Source of the DNA: Eubacterium sp. | GTDB taxonomy: Bacteria; Bacillota; Clostridia; Lachnospirales; Lachnospiraceae | Assembly: GCA_024690665.1 (NCBI GenBank) | Contig: JAILOU010000001.1 | Coordinates: 1 to 64,000, forward strand | Direction of reading: 5' to 3' | DNA: 64,000 nucleotides | Part shown: one piece after another, positions 33,283 to 42,252 of the stretch | Position numbering within the stretch: position 1 is the first letter of the stretch | How the letters are laid out: the number at the start of each line of letters is the position of its first letter | Program-made: the position numbers and the translations under genes | The notes under the pieces: generated by a model | Seen by the model: only the letters and a program-made list of their open reading frames with translations | What the model was told of the DNA's origin: nothing | The model's database searches: none

Positions 33283-34844
33283 GATCTCATTTCTCCTTCT
33301 AATTTTTTCAAATCTATCTTCCCATTAGGCAGCTTTGGAAGCAGTTCCATCTGCACTAATTTACGTGGTACCATAAAGCCCGGAATGCTCTGTCTAAGCG
33401 CCAGTGAAAGGCTCCGCCTGTCCACATCGCCTGCATAATACAGATACAAAACTTCCTTAGGCTTGTGATAAAGACAGGCACTTTCTGTAATGCCTTCTAC
33501 CGCATTAGCCGCATATTCCACCTCGTCAAGTTCCACGCGGTGTCCCATGTGTTTTACCTGCCTGTCCATTCTTCCGTGAAAATGAAGCACACCCTCCTCA
33601 TCTAAGCTTCCGATGTCACCGGTTCTATAGATTCGCTCCGGATAAGCTTCATTAGCCGGATTGTTAACAAAACTCTTGCTTGTCCTCTCCGGGTCGTTAT
33701 AATAACCAAGCGCCAGAATTGGTCCGGCTACGCAGATTTCTCCGCGATTTGCCACGTGACCGGCTTCATCTAATAAAAAGACCTTGTAATTATCATAAGC
33801 GCGTCCAATCGGCAGCACTTCTTCGTCTGTTACTTTATGGTCAACCACATAGTATGTACAGCTTGCCGTCGTCTCTGTCGGCCCGTACTGATTCACAAAC
33901 AGTGCATTCGGCAGGTGTTCCTGCCATACCTTAAGCGCACTGCACGGCATAACAGAGCCGGAAAAACAAACCTTGTTTAGCGACTCAAGTTCGACTTCCT
34001 CAAATGCGCCAAGCTTCAGCGGAACCGTCAGAGCCGACACGCTCCAGCCAACCGCCGTCACGTGCTTTTCATTCATATACGTAAACAGTTCGTTAGGCTC
34101 CATAAAGTATTCCTTTGGAATAATCGCTGTAGAGCAGCCCGTCTTGTATGGAATATAGATATCCCGGATTGCCGCAATATAATCAAGTGGCGACTGGTTT
34201 CCAAGACAGTCATCAGCGTCTATGTTCATCACCTTGCAATATGCATTGATATAGGTAATTAAGGACAGATGACTTGTCATAACACCCTTTGGATTGCCAC
34301 TCGAGCCAGAAGTGTAAATCATATAGAGCGGATCTGTCATCGACATCTGATCTCGAATAGCTGTCAGAACCTGCTCATCGATATGCTGCTTCGTTAATGC
34401 CATTTCCTCCAGGTGCGTCTGCTCATCTGTAGCCTCACAGATTGTCTCACGCTCAAAATCCACAACCAGAATATTCGGTCTGGCGTCACCAAACAGCTGC
34501 TGTGCAATCTCCCACAGGCGCGGCTCGCTTGACCGGTCTGAAAGAATGATGCTTGGTTTTAAATTGTCTAAGATCTTCCCGATTCTCTTCTCCGGCAGCG
34601 TCGCATCAATCGGTGCATACGCTCTGCCGCCATAAACAATCCCCGCATATAACGCCGGCGTCGTCACGGTACGAGACTGAAATACCGCAACCGGTTCTAA
34701 TCCATCCTGCCTTGCAATATACGTACCAATTGCTTTTGCCCAGTTCATCACCTGTGCAAATGTAACCGTTTTCTCTCCGATAAAAGCTGGCTTATCCGGA
34801 TATTCACCGGCCGTATGCTCCAGCCATTCTAACACATTTTTCAT
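33279..34844 (-). CDS. Amino-acid adenylation enzyme (DltA-like)
   Basis: The stand-alone adenylation protein of 521 aa has core motifs in order: A3 MIYTSGSSGNPKGVM, A5 NQYGPTETTASC, A7 YRTGDIGSLDEEG, A8 GRMDRQVKHMGHRVELDEVE and A10 PNGKID with the catalytic Lys. It loads an amino acid on the adjacent carrier. The D-Ala-specific context of true DltA is not conserved enough to name the substrate, and the decarboxylase next to it argues against plain D-Ala. It follows the SGNH gene after 36 bases. The ribosome site is weak. Confidence 0.9.
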   Translation of the reverse strand: MKNVLEWLEHTAGEYPDKPAFIGEKTVTFAQVMNWAKAIGTYIARQDGLEPVAVFQSRTVTTPALYAGIVYGGRAYAPIDATLPEKRIGKILDNLKPSIILSDRSSEPRLWEIAQQLFGDARPNILVVDFERETICEATDEQTHLEEMALTKQHIDEQVLTAIRDQMSMTDPLYMIYTSGSSGNPKGVMTSHLSLITYINAYCKVMNIDADDCLGNQSPLDYIAAIRDIYIPYKTGCSTAIIPKEYFMEPNELFTYMNEKHVTAVGWSVSALTVPLKLGAFEEVELESLNKVCFSGSVMPCSALKVWQEHLPNALFVNQYGPTETTASCTYYVVDHKVTDEEVLPIGRAYDNYKVFLLDEAGHVANRGEICVAGPILALGYYNDPERTSKSFVNNPANEAYPERIYRTGDIGSLDEEGVLHFHGRMDRQVKHMGHRVELDEVEYAANAVEGITESACLYHKPKEVLYLYYAGDVDRRSLSLALRQSIPGFMVPRKLVQMELLPKLPNGKIDLKKLEGEMRS

Positions 34845-34880
34845 ATCACATTCTAATTCCCTTCATTATAAAAGGCCTCG

Positions 34881-35951
34881 TTACGAAGTCAGTTCGTTAC
34901 GATAGTAACCTTTCTTTTTCTTGGTATCAATCTTGATATCTTTTATAAATCCCTTAGCCTTATCTGCACATTTATCCCAGTTTTCCACAACTTCCTGGGA
35001 ATGCTGACCCTTGATATCATAGTGATCAACCAGATACTGCCCAAGATAATTCGTAAACTTCGCACTTCCAAGCACGTTAAGATGCTCCGGATTGTAATAG
35101 TTTTCTCCGCTTACCAGTTTCAGATTTTCTCGCTGATCCTCAAAATTAACAAAATCATAACCGTAAGATGTCACAAGTTTTTCCATCTGTTTAAAGACAT
35201 CCGGATTCTTAATCTGTCTTTGATGTGGAAAACGTGCAAACAACACCTGTTCAACCCCTTGTGACTTGCAATACTCAAGAAGCTCTGTCATGTATTTTCT
35301 GCTCTTTTTCGTAAAGTGCAGTGTCTTTTCTTTTGTACAGTATCCATCATCAGACATACTTGTCTTGGTTGCATATCCTTTTAGATAAGATTGCTTTTCC
35401 AGACTCATACGCACTCTGGTGTAGGCAGTTGCAACTCCGCGGTGGAACAATTTCCAATTGTTATGGTTGACCGCATAACTTTCCTTAAATTCATCTCTTT
35501 GATCTTTTGGGATTGCCTCTTTAATGGTCTGTTCCTTATTATCAGGATTCTCAATGTAATCAATCCAGCTATGAAGACGCTGCGTTCTTGCATAATATTC
35601 ATTTGTCGCAGTAAAACCATTAATTTCAAATACTACAAGTTTTGGATTTTGTTTAGAAAGTGTTTCTCGAAGCATTGACTTATATAAGCTTCCCGGCACA
35701 CCGGACGCTCCAAGCGACATGGATGTATATCCGTACTTATCCCACGCAGTCGTAGCACAGTAATCGGCATATACTTCACTTGCTCCGATGAATACCACAT
35801 CTAAAGTATTCTCCGGCTCCTTGTAAAAGCTTTTCATATTCGCAACGGTAATAAGATCCGACACCCGCAGACAAGCAGATGAGACGAAAAACAACGCTAT
35901 GAATATAAGGCCAAATGCTATAAATCTGATAATTTGTTTTTTTACTCGCAT
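34881..35951 (-). CDS. SGNH-hydrolase-like membrane-anchored protein (DltD/AlgJ-like)
   Basis: The 356-aa product has a single N-terminal helix (residues 6-28). The nucleophile block is VVFIGASEVYADY with Ser in GASE, later LVVFEINGF, and the C-terminal block NPEHLNVLGSAKF. There the His of the usual DxxH is kept, but Asp is replaced by Asn. It should act outside the membrane beside the MBOAT protein, as DltD and AlgJ do. The start is ATG 35949-35951 with GGGGAGG seven bases upstream. It is first in the cassette; TATAAT at 35999-36004 (minus strand) is a likely -10. Confidence 0.82.
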   Translation of the reverse strand: MRVKKQIIRFIAFGLIFIALFFVSSACLRVSDLITVANMKSFYKEPENTLDVVFIGASEVYADYCATTAWDKYGYTSMSLGASGVPGSLYKSMLRETLSKQNPKLVVFEINGFTATNEYYARTQRLHSWIDYIENPDNKEQTIKEAIPKDQRDEFKESYAVNHNNWKLFHRGVATAYTRVRMSLEKQSYLKGYATKTSMSDDGYCTKEKTLHFTKKSRKYMTELLEYCKSQGVEQVLFARFPHQRQIKNPDVFKQMEKLVTSYGYDFVNFEDQRENLKLVSGENYYNPEHLNVLGSAKFTNYLGQYLVDHYDIKGQHSQEVVENWDKCADKAKGFIKDIKIDTKKKKGYYRNELTS

Positions 35952-36056
35952 AATGTCCTCCCCTTTAATAACCTCATTAAACATAACATATTTTCTTGAT
36001 TATACAAGGGACTTAAAAAATTACTAAGAATTCTTAAGAATTTGGTAAAAGAAATG

Positions 36057-36088
36057 TAAAAAAGCCGCCTCCAAAGAGGTGACTTTCT
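36057..36088 (-). terminator. Intrinsic terminator after nrdD
   Basis: On the minus strand AAAGTCACCTC pairs with GAGGCGGCTTT (with mismatches) around TTTG, ending in six T. It separates nrdGD from the Dlt-like cassette. Confidence 0.8.
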
Positions 36089-36116
36089 TACTATTCTTAT
36101 ATGAATTATTTCCCAT

Positions 36117-38531
36117 TTACCCTGCTATTGTCTTAACATATCCCATGATGTTGCTGACATTGGAATAGGTCTTGTAACCATCCTGATTTGGTACGAATAA
36201 GGTTGGTGCCGATAAGATACTATACTCTTTTGCAAGCTCAGCGCCTTCCTGATCTTCTGCGTAAACCACGCGATATTCAATGTTCGCTCCTTCAAGTGCA
36301 TGCTTGGCAACTTCGCAGTTCGGGCAGGTCTTCGTTGCAAGAAGAATGTTGAATCCTTCTACCGATTCTGTCAGTGCGTCCTGAACAGATGCAGTGTTTA
36401 CGCTCAGCTCTGCCTCCTGCTCCTTCGCTGCCTTGCTTGCGGTTACATCAATCTTTTTGTAAGTCTTTCTGTTGTTAAACTCAGATACCTTACCATCATT
36501 CCAGTTCTTAACCGGACGATAGTAACCTGTGATTCTTGAATACACTTCTGCTTCTCTTCCGCAGGTCGGGCATACAAAATGTTCTCCTGAGATATAACCA
36601 TGCTCCGCGCAGACAGAATAGGTCGGCGAGATGGTGTAATACGGAAGACGGAAGTTATCCGAAATCTTTCTTACAAGTGTTGCAGCAGACTTCCAATCCG
36701 GAAGATTTTGTCCAAGGAATCCATGGAATACCGTTCCACTTGTGTAAAGCGTCTGCAGATCGTCTTCAATCTCAAGCGCATCGAAGATATCCTCTGTATA
36801 TCCAACCGGCAGATGCGTACTGTTTGTATAATATGGAGCTTCTCCATTCTTCGCTGCTGTAATGATATCCGGGAATTCCGCGGTATCATGTTTTGCAAAT
36901 CGATATGTCGTAGACTCAGCCGGTGTTGCTTCTAAGTTAAAGAGTGCACCGTACTGTTCCTGATAATCAGACAGACGCTCTCTCATGTGATTTAAGCAAT
37001 CAACCGCAAATGCATGTCCTTCGCCGGATACGATATTGCCGCTCAGCCATTTTGCATTTTCAATTACCTCGTTCATGCCGACAAGACCGATAGTTGAGAA
37101 ATGGTCGTCGAACTTGCCAAGGTAACGCTTTGTATATGGATATAATCCTTCATCGAGTAATCTTGTGATAACCTGACGCTTCATATCGAGCGATCTTGCT
37201 GCGATATCCATGTAGTGGTCAAGCATACTATAGAATTCTTCCTGCGTTTCTGCAAGATATGCCATTCTTGGAAGGTTCAGTGTTACAACGCCGATAGAAC
37301 CTGTGCTCTCGCCGGAACCGAAGTATCCGCCGCCCTTCTTACGAAGTTCACGAAGATCCAGACGAAGTCTGCAACACATACTTCTGACATCTGAAGGATT
37401 CATATCTGAATTTACATAATTTGAAAAATACGGTGTTCCATACTTTGCTGTCATCTCGAATAAGAGCTTGTTGTTCTCACTTTCGCTCCAGTCAAAGTCC
37501 TTTGTGATGGAATATGTAGGGATTGGATACTGGAATCCTCTTCCATTTGCATCGCCCTCAATCATGATTTCAATAAACGCTTTATTGATCATATCCATCT
37601 CTTTTTTACAGTCTCCGTATGTGAAGTCCTGCTCTTCGCCGCCGATTAAAGCCTTCAGATTCTTCATGTCATCCGGAACCGTCCAGTCCAGTGTGACATT
37701 GGTAAATGGTGCCTGTGTTCCCCAGCGCGATGGTGTATTCACGCCATAGATAAAGGACTGAATGCACTGCTTTACTTCAGCGTAATCAAGGTTATCCACC
37801 TTAACAAATGGTGCCAGATACGTATCAAAAGAAGAAAATGCCTGTGCACCTGCCCATTCATTTTGCATAATTCCAAGGAAGTTTACCATCTGGTTACATA
37901 ACGTGCTAAGATGCTTCGCCGGTGCACTTGTAATGCGTCCTGCAACTCCGCCAAGTCCTTCTTGGATCAGCTGCTTTAAACTCCATCCTGCGCAGTATCC
38001 GGTCAGCATGGAAAGGTCATGCAGGTGAAGGAAACATTTGCGATGTGCCTGTGCAATCTCATCATCATAGACTTCTGTCAGCCAATAGTTTGCCGTAATA
38101 GCACCTGAGTTTGATAAAATAAGTCCGCCGACACTCAAGGTTACGGTAGAGTTTTCTTTTACTCTCCAATCCTTTTCCGCACCGATATAGTCGTTGACCA
38201 GTTTCTTGTAATCCAGAAGTGTCTGCTTTGTCTCACGAATTTTCTTACGTTCTGAACGATATAAGATGTAAGCCTTCGCCGTGTTCGGATAACCAAGTGT
38301 CATCAATATCTTCTCGACTCTGTCCTGAATCTGCTCTACGGTAAGAAGACTTCCCGTCGCATCATCTGCACCTGTTGTTGCCATGATACTTGCAGCTCTT
38401 GATACCGCTGAAACTTCTCTTGCATCAATCTCTCCGGTTGCAAGAAATGCTTTCGCTACCGCATTTTCAATCTTGGTAATGTCAAATGATACTCTAGCCC
38501 CATTTCGCTTGATCACTGTTTCGATACTCAT
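36117..38531 (-). CDS. nrdD: Anaerobic ribonucleoside-triphosphate reductase with C-terminal glutaredoxin domain
   Basis: In the 804-aa product, an ATP cone fills residues 3-95 (VIKRNGARVSFDITKIENAV), followed by the NrdD barrel. The zinc site is CAEHGYISGEHFVCPTCG, and the glycyl-radical motif RITGYYRPVKNWNDGK lies near residue 668. Unusually, about 78 residues follow (FNILLATKTCPNCEVAK to the end) that form a glutaredoxin/thioredoxin-like domain with a CPNC active site, joined by an Ala/Glu-rich linker. This may supply electrons in cis. NrdD makes dNTPs without oxygen, after activation by NrdG, encoded just upstream. The two genes overlap by four bases. Confidence 0.94.
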   Translation of the reverse strand: MSIETVIKRNGARVSFDITKIENAVAKAFLATGEIDAREVSAVSRAASIMATTGADDATGSLLTVEQIQDRVEKILMTLGYPNTAKAYILYRSERKKIRETKQTLLDYKKLVNDYIGAEKDWRVKENSTVTLSVGGLILSNSGAITANYWLTEVYDDEIAQAHRKCFLHLHDLSMLTGYCAGWSLKQLIQEGLGGVAGRITSAPAKHLSTLCNQMVNFLGIMQNEWAGAQAFSSFDTYLAPFVKVDNLDYAEVKQCIQSFIYGVNTPSRWGTQAPFTNVTLDWTVPDDMKNLKALIGGEEQDFTYGDCKKEMDMINKAFIEIMIEGDANGRGFQYPIPTYSITKDFDWSESENNKLLFEMTAKYGTPYFSNYVNSDMNPSDVRSMCCRLRLDLRELRKKGGGYFGSGESTGSIGVVTLNLPRMAYLAETQEEFYSMLDHYMDIAARSLDMKRQVITRLLDEGLYPYTKRYLGKFDDHFSTIGLVGMNEVIENAKWLSGNIVSGEGHAFAVDCLNHMRERLSDYQEQYGALFNLEATPAESTTYRFAKHDTAEFPDIITAAKNGEAPYYTNSTHLPVGYTEDIFDALEIEDDLQTLYTSGTVFHGFLGQNLPDWKSAATLVRKISDNFRLPYYTISPTYSVCAEHGYISGEHFVCPTCGREAEVYSRITGYYRPVKNWNDGKVSEFNNRKTYKKIDVTASKAAKEQEAELSVNTASVQDALTESVEGFNILLATKTCPNCEVAKHALEGANIEYRVVYAEDQEGAELAKEYSILSAPTLFVPNQDGYKTYSNVSNIMGYVKTIAG

Positions 38532-39052
38532 AAAATTCCCTTTCTTTCTTCAATCTCCACTCTTATTTTACTTCGTATACTTTCCTTAACATCAACTAAT
38601 CTTTGGTTCGTACTGCCCCGGTAGATACATTCCGAGGACTTGAGGTCCGGCTCAAATCTTCCATCTACTAATACATCTATATGATTAAGCGCTTCTATTG
38701 CCATCTCTCCTGCATCTCCGGCCAGGATTTCTTCATAGGTCCATCCGGTGTACACCCAGACGGTATGTCCCATCTTGTGTGCCTCTTGTGCAATTTCAAT
38801 GGCTGCCTCACTTTGTAATAAAGGATCGCCTCCCGACAAGGTAATACCATCGAGATACTTTGTCTGTTTCATCTTGTCTATAATCGTTCGCGTGCTGACG
38901 TACTCGCCGCCATCCTTATTCCAGGTATCCGGATTCTGACATCCCTTGCATGCATGTATGCATCCCTGAAAGAAGATGCTCATGCGAACGCCCGGTCCAT
39001 CCACCATGGAATGTGCTACGATTCCTGCAAGATGCATATAGGTTTCTCCCAT
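38528..39052 (-). CDS. nrdG: Anaerobic ribonucleotide reductase activating protein
   Basis: The 174-aa radical-SAM enzyme has CIHACKGC (CxxxCxxC) near residue 30, after SMVDGPGVRMSIFFQGC, and LSGGDPLLQ. It installs the glycyl radical on NrdD. The start is ATG 39050-39052 behind GTGGAGG; a reading from 39073 is longer by seven residues but without a site. It is first in the operon. A NrdR-box-like sequence lies at 39124-39139. Confidence 0.95.
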   Translation of the reverse strand: MGETYMHLAGIVAHSMVDGPGVRMSIFFQGCIHACKGCQNPDTWNKDGGEYVSTRTIIDKMKQTKYLDGITLSGGDPLLQSEAAIEIAQEAHKMGHTVWVYTGWTYEEILAGDAGEMAIEALNHIDVLVDGRFEPDLKSSECIYRGSTNQRLVDVKESIRSKIRVEIEERKGIL

Positions 39053-39123
39053 AAATGCCTCCACGCCTAACAATAGCCTCCATTGAAATTATATCCATAA
39101 CTTGTATTATTGTCAATTATTAA

Positions 39124-39139
39124 ATACCATATATTGTGT
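39124..39139. promoter_or_regulatory. NrdR-box-like site upstream of nrdGD
   Basis: ATACCATATATTGTGT matches the NrdR consensus ACACWATATATWGTGT at 14 of 16 positions and lies 72 bp before nrdG. Only one clear box is seen; NrdR sites usually come in pairs. Confidence 0.6.
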
Positions 39140-39207
39140 TTTGCGAACTTTCGTCATCATTTTCCCTTGAAAACTCGGGCTTTTCGCGTATCGTACTTTT
39201 CGTCTAT

Positions 39208-39256
39208 AAAAAAAGACCTTTCAGCCTAGTCCCATAAACCAGACTGAAAGGTTTTC
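39208..39256 (-). terminator. Intrinsic terminator after mecA
   Basis: On the minus strand ACCTTTCAG pairs with CTGAAAGGT, followed by C and seven T. Confidence 0.85.
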
Positions 39257-39267
39257 GATATTCTATC

Positions 39268-39927
39268 CTACAAATCATGCAATCTGTCAATTGCGTGCTT
39301 ACCAATCAGCAGTTCTCCATGCTCTTCTAAGTATGCAATCACATTCTTGCTGCTTTCCAGGCTCTTTCCATACTCAAGAGCCAGTCCGCCGAGATGCCGA
39401 TATTGCTCCCCGGTGAATTCTTCTTTGATAATCAGGTAATACTCCTCATCAAGGATATACGCCTTACTTGCAAGTCCTGTCTGCATCACATTGCGGCAAT
39501 ACGCAATCAGCAGATCGAGACTGTCAAATCGAATCAGAAGCGTATTCCCAATCTTTTTCAGGAAGGCATCCTGCTGCTTTCCTTTCTCCACCGGCGTCTC
39601 CTGTGTCTCTTCGCTTATCTTAGCGTAGTCCATAATCGCATCGTGGAAGCGACGAATCTTATCTTGCATCGTTGCTTTTGAAGAACCGTCACTGATCAGA
39701 AGTGACAGACCCTTACCCGGAAGCATTGTCGCCTCTACGGATACTGCTGCCATCTCTTTCATGCGAAATCCGGTCTCCTCCTCGGCATCTTCTAAAATCA
39801 ACTGCAGAAGGTCTTGTGCGCGACTTTTGTCGCTAACCAAGTCGTCCAAATCAAATCCGAGCTCATCCATTTCCTGCTCTGTAATCATGCATCTTAAAGT
39901 TGTATCATTTACGATTGCAAATTTCAT
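39268..39927 (-). CDS. mecA: Adaptor protein MecA
   Basis: In the 219-aa product the N-terminal TLRCMITEQEMDELGFDLDDLVSDKSRAQDLL matches the substrate-binding domain (key part ITEQEMDELGFDLDDL). The C-terminal half, with IRFDSLDLLIAYC and LEYGKSLESSKNVIAYLEEHGE, matches the ClpC-binding domain. MecA delivers proteins to ClpC and in bacilli controls competence and sporulation factors. It is monocistronic with its own terminator. GGTGGTG lies before the ATG. Confidence 0.88.
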   Translation of the reverse strand: MKFAIVNDTTLRCMITEQEMDELGFDLDDLVSDKSRAQDLLQLILEDAEEETGFRMKEMAAVSVEATMLPGKGLSLLISDGSSKATMQDKIRRFHDAIMDYAKISEETQETPVEKGKQQDAFLKKIGNTLLIRFDSLDLLIAYCRNVMQTGLASKAYILDEEYYLIIKEEFTGEQYRHLGGLALEYGKSLESSKNVIAYLEEHGELLIGKHAIDRLHDL

Positions 39928-39965
39928 ACCGGCACCACCTTTCTGCTTCTAAATCTATCTTCCTA

Positions 39966-41450
39966 TTAATTATATCGTAAAATATACTCAGATAATTCAT
40001 CTTTTTTTCGAAGTAAATGTTCTTCTTTTAAAGAAAATTGTGGATGGAGGCGAATCTGCTTCTTAATCCGGTTGCCCTGCGTCGACAATAAGATCACAAC
40101 GCCGCCCGGTTTCATCATCTCTTCGGTTGTATCGAAAAACTTCTGATAAAATGCTTCTTCTTCCTTCACATCCTGTCTTGGAAGCGGGCATTCACAGATT
40201 AACTCGTCAAACTTTTCTTTAAATGTCGCATCGAAATAATCTCGATGAATCAAATGAATCTGGTGGTTTGCGCTCTTCGCATTCTTTGTAGCGGCCTCTA
40301 TGGCCTCTCCAAATGTATCTATGCCAAATGCTGCTCCCACCCGGCCGATTCGATATCGCTCAATCAGTAATGTTCCCGTTCCGCACATCGGATCTAAAAC
40401 ATGTGCACCTTCTGTCAGATAGTCCCTTGCAAGTTCTATTGCAAGAGCCGCAAGCTGCGGTCTCATCGAAGTCGAAAGTGTACTTCTTCGATATTCAAAT
40501 CTCCTCTCTTCTATTGTAAACAATTTTAGAAACGGTTGCAATAAACCGGAAGTTGTCTTATAAAATCGAATCTCAATTTCATAATCTGATGGGTCATTTT
40601 GCAAAAATCCGGCAAATGTTTTTTCCGTCTCTGCAATAAATGTCTTGATAAACTTTGCCTTTTCTTTTTCTTCCATGCGCCCCATCAGCTGCACACGAAA
40701 TCGAAACGCATCGTTTCCCTCGTGATAATGGGTAAGAAGCTGTTTTAAATCAGACTTTACAAGACCTCTCGCCGCTGCCTTGGCATCAAGCGGTATCTTC
40801 TGCTCAAGTCGAAGTGCAAATAACATCTCCCGATATAATGGATTGTCCATCACTGTCTTTGGCATTACATTGTCCATGCGAACACCGATTCCAATGACCT
40901 TGCCGGCCACCTGCGGATACTGTTTTAGCAAAAGTTCTCCATGTCCGTATGGCATCGTAAGAAGCAGCCTTGACGGAACGTCTCCGCCTGTAAAGGTATG
41001 TCCTTCACTAACTTCGTACATGCTTAGAAGTTTTTGCATCTCATGAGTCTCTTCTCTTAGATGCTTTTCTTCTTCTTTCTTCGCTTCTACTGCATACAAC
41101 TGCTGCAGACGATTGCGAAGTTTTTCCAGGATTGCCTCGCAGTCAAGACTTTGCAGTGCTTTTAGATAACTGCTTTTAACAAATCTTTGTTCTTCTCTTT
41201 CATATGCTTCCCAGATAAGATTCACTGCCTCTTCATCTTCTATCTGTCCAAGAAGCAGCGCTCCGTTTTTTCTTACTTTCGCATCTTCATGCTCTAACAA
41301 TTCGCGAATGTCTAAGCATGCATGACCATACAACTCATAAAGTGCCTCTATGGCACCTTTTTCTTTTAACACCTGTCGCAGATTCGATGCTGCGCTTCTT
41401 GCATTCTCTGTATGTAATTGTTCTATCAGATTCTTAATCTTCGTCTTCAT
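39966..41450 (-). CDS. HEAT-repeat-fused SAM-dependent RNA methyltransferase-like protein
   Basis: In the 494-aa product, residues 1-115 are HEAT-like helical repeats (HEDAKVRKNGALLLGQIEDEEAV is read as one unit). A middle region resembles the THUMP/pre-methylase part of TRM11-type enzymes. Residues 350-494 are a Rossmann methyltransferase with motif I DPMCGTGTLLIE. The usual catalytic NPPY or DPPY is replaced by ECPLPRQ, so methyl transfer to a base amino group may be lost or altered. The gene overlaps the end of the amidase gene by 17 bases and is probably co-transcribed with it. Substrate unknown. Confidence 0.75.
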   Translation of the reverse strand: MKTKIKNLIEQLHTENARSAASNLRQVLKEKGAIEALYELYGHACLDIRELLEHEDAKVRKNGALLLGQIEDEEAVNLIWEAYEREEQRFVKSSYLKALQSLDCEAILEKLRNRLQQLYAVEAKKEEEKHLREETHEMQKLLSMYEVSEGHTFTGGDVPSRLLLTMPYGHGELLLKQYPQVAGKVIGIGVRMDNVMPKTVMDNPLYREMLFALRLEQKIPLDAKAAARGLVKSDLKQLLTHYHEGNDAFRFRVQLMGRMEEKEKAKFIKTFIAETEKTFAGFLQNDPSDYEIEIRFYKTTSGLLQPFLKLFTIEERRFEYRRSTLSTSMRPQLAALAIELARDYLTEGAHVLDPMCGTGTLLIERYRIGRVGAAFGIDTFGEAIEAATKNAKSANHQIHLIHRDYFDATFKEKFDELICECPLPRQDVKEEEAFYQKFFDTTEEMMKPGGVVILLSTQGNRIKKQIRLHPQFSLKEEHLLRKKDELSEYILRYN

Positions 41451-42129
41451 CTGTCACCGTTCCATATTGTTCTATATAATCTGCAACATCCTGCTTAAAC
41501 TCTTCCCACTCATCCGGATTCTCCACATAATACTTCGGACAGTTCTTTCCCGTAATATCATAATGCCGAATCACATCTGTCTCCGGTGTAAGCGAAAATT
41601 TGCCACACAGCCATGCCGTCAGTTCCACACAACTGTCATAGGTATCATCGTTAAATTCTCCGGTATCATCTTCGATACAACACTCAATTGCAAGACTGTC
41701 GCTGTTTCGATCATTGGATGCATAGGCAATCTCATTCGTTGGAATGCACTGGATGATTTCTCCTTCTAGTCCAATCACAAAATGGCTGCTCGCCTTTGTC
41801 GTATGCGTCGTTGCCAGATTATTAAAGTAGTCGCGATTCGCCTGTGCACTCGTTCCCGGATTCGCCGTATAGTGAATCACAATCGCATTGACCTGTTCGA
41901 GCGCAATCTGTGGCCTTGAATACTCGCTGACATCCAACAGTTGCACATCGATCTGCGGCTCTGTCTGAACCACCTTCTCAGCAGCTTCTTGCACTTCCTT
42001 ATTCTGCTTTCTGATTTGATGAACCAGCGCAATGATTATAATGATGGCAACCACCAATACCAGATATAATATTCTGCGGTTGCGAATTGCTTTTTTTCGC
42101 CGGCTCAGACGGATCTTACCCCTTGCCAT
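41434..42129 (-). CDS. Membrane-anchored N-acetylmuramoyl-L-alanine amidase (Amidase_2)
   Basis: The 231-aa product has a basic N-terminus, a single helix at residues 20-39, and an Amidase_2 domain from about 78. Zinc ligands are seen in IVIHYTANPG, the central SHFVIGLEGEI and IRHYDITGKNCPKYY. It should cut the amide between MurNAc and the stem peptide at the outer face of the membrane. GAGGAAGC lies before the ATG. Divergent from the LysR gene. Confidence 0.9.
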   Translation of the reverse strand: MARGKIRLSRRKKAIRNRRILYLVLVVAIIIIIALVHQIRKQNKEVQEAAEKVVQTEPQIDVQLLDVSEYSRPQIALEQVNAIVIHYTANPGTSAQANRDYFNNLATTHTTKASSHFVIGLEGEIIQCIPTNEIAYASNDRNSDSLAIECCIEDDTGEFNDDTYDSCVELTAWLCGKFSLTPETDVIRHYDITGKNCPKYYVENPDEWEEFKQDVADYIEQYGTVTDEDED

Positions 42130-42252
42130 GCTTCCTCATTTCCTTCATTTTAGTGTGCTACTAGTGTAACATACTTTTTGAATTTTGGTTCAAAAGATGC
42201 TATGATAGTTCTTAAGATTTATTGAACAAATGCTATTTAGAGGGGGGTTAGC

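Noticed and set aside
33279-34844. Naming the adenylation gene dltA
   Set aside because: The cassette contains a PLP decarboxylase and the carrier has ESF in place of DS; D-alanine specificity cannot be read from the motifs.
39100-39115. Possible second NrdR box before nrdG
   Set aside because: Only the right half resembles the consensus, and its centre is 24 bp from the first box instead of the usual 31-32.
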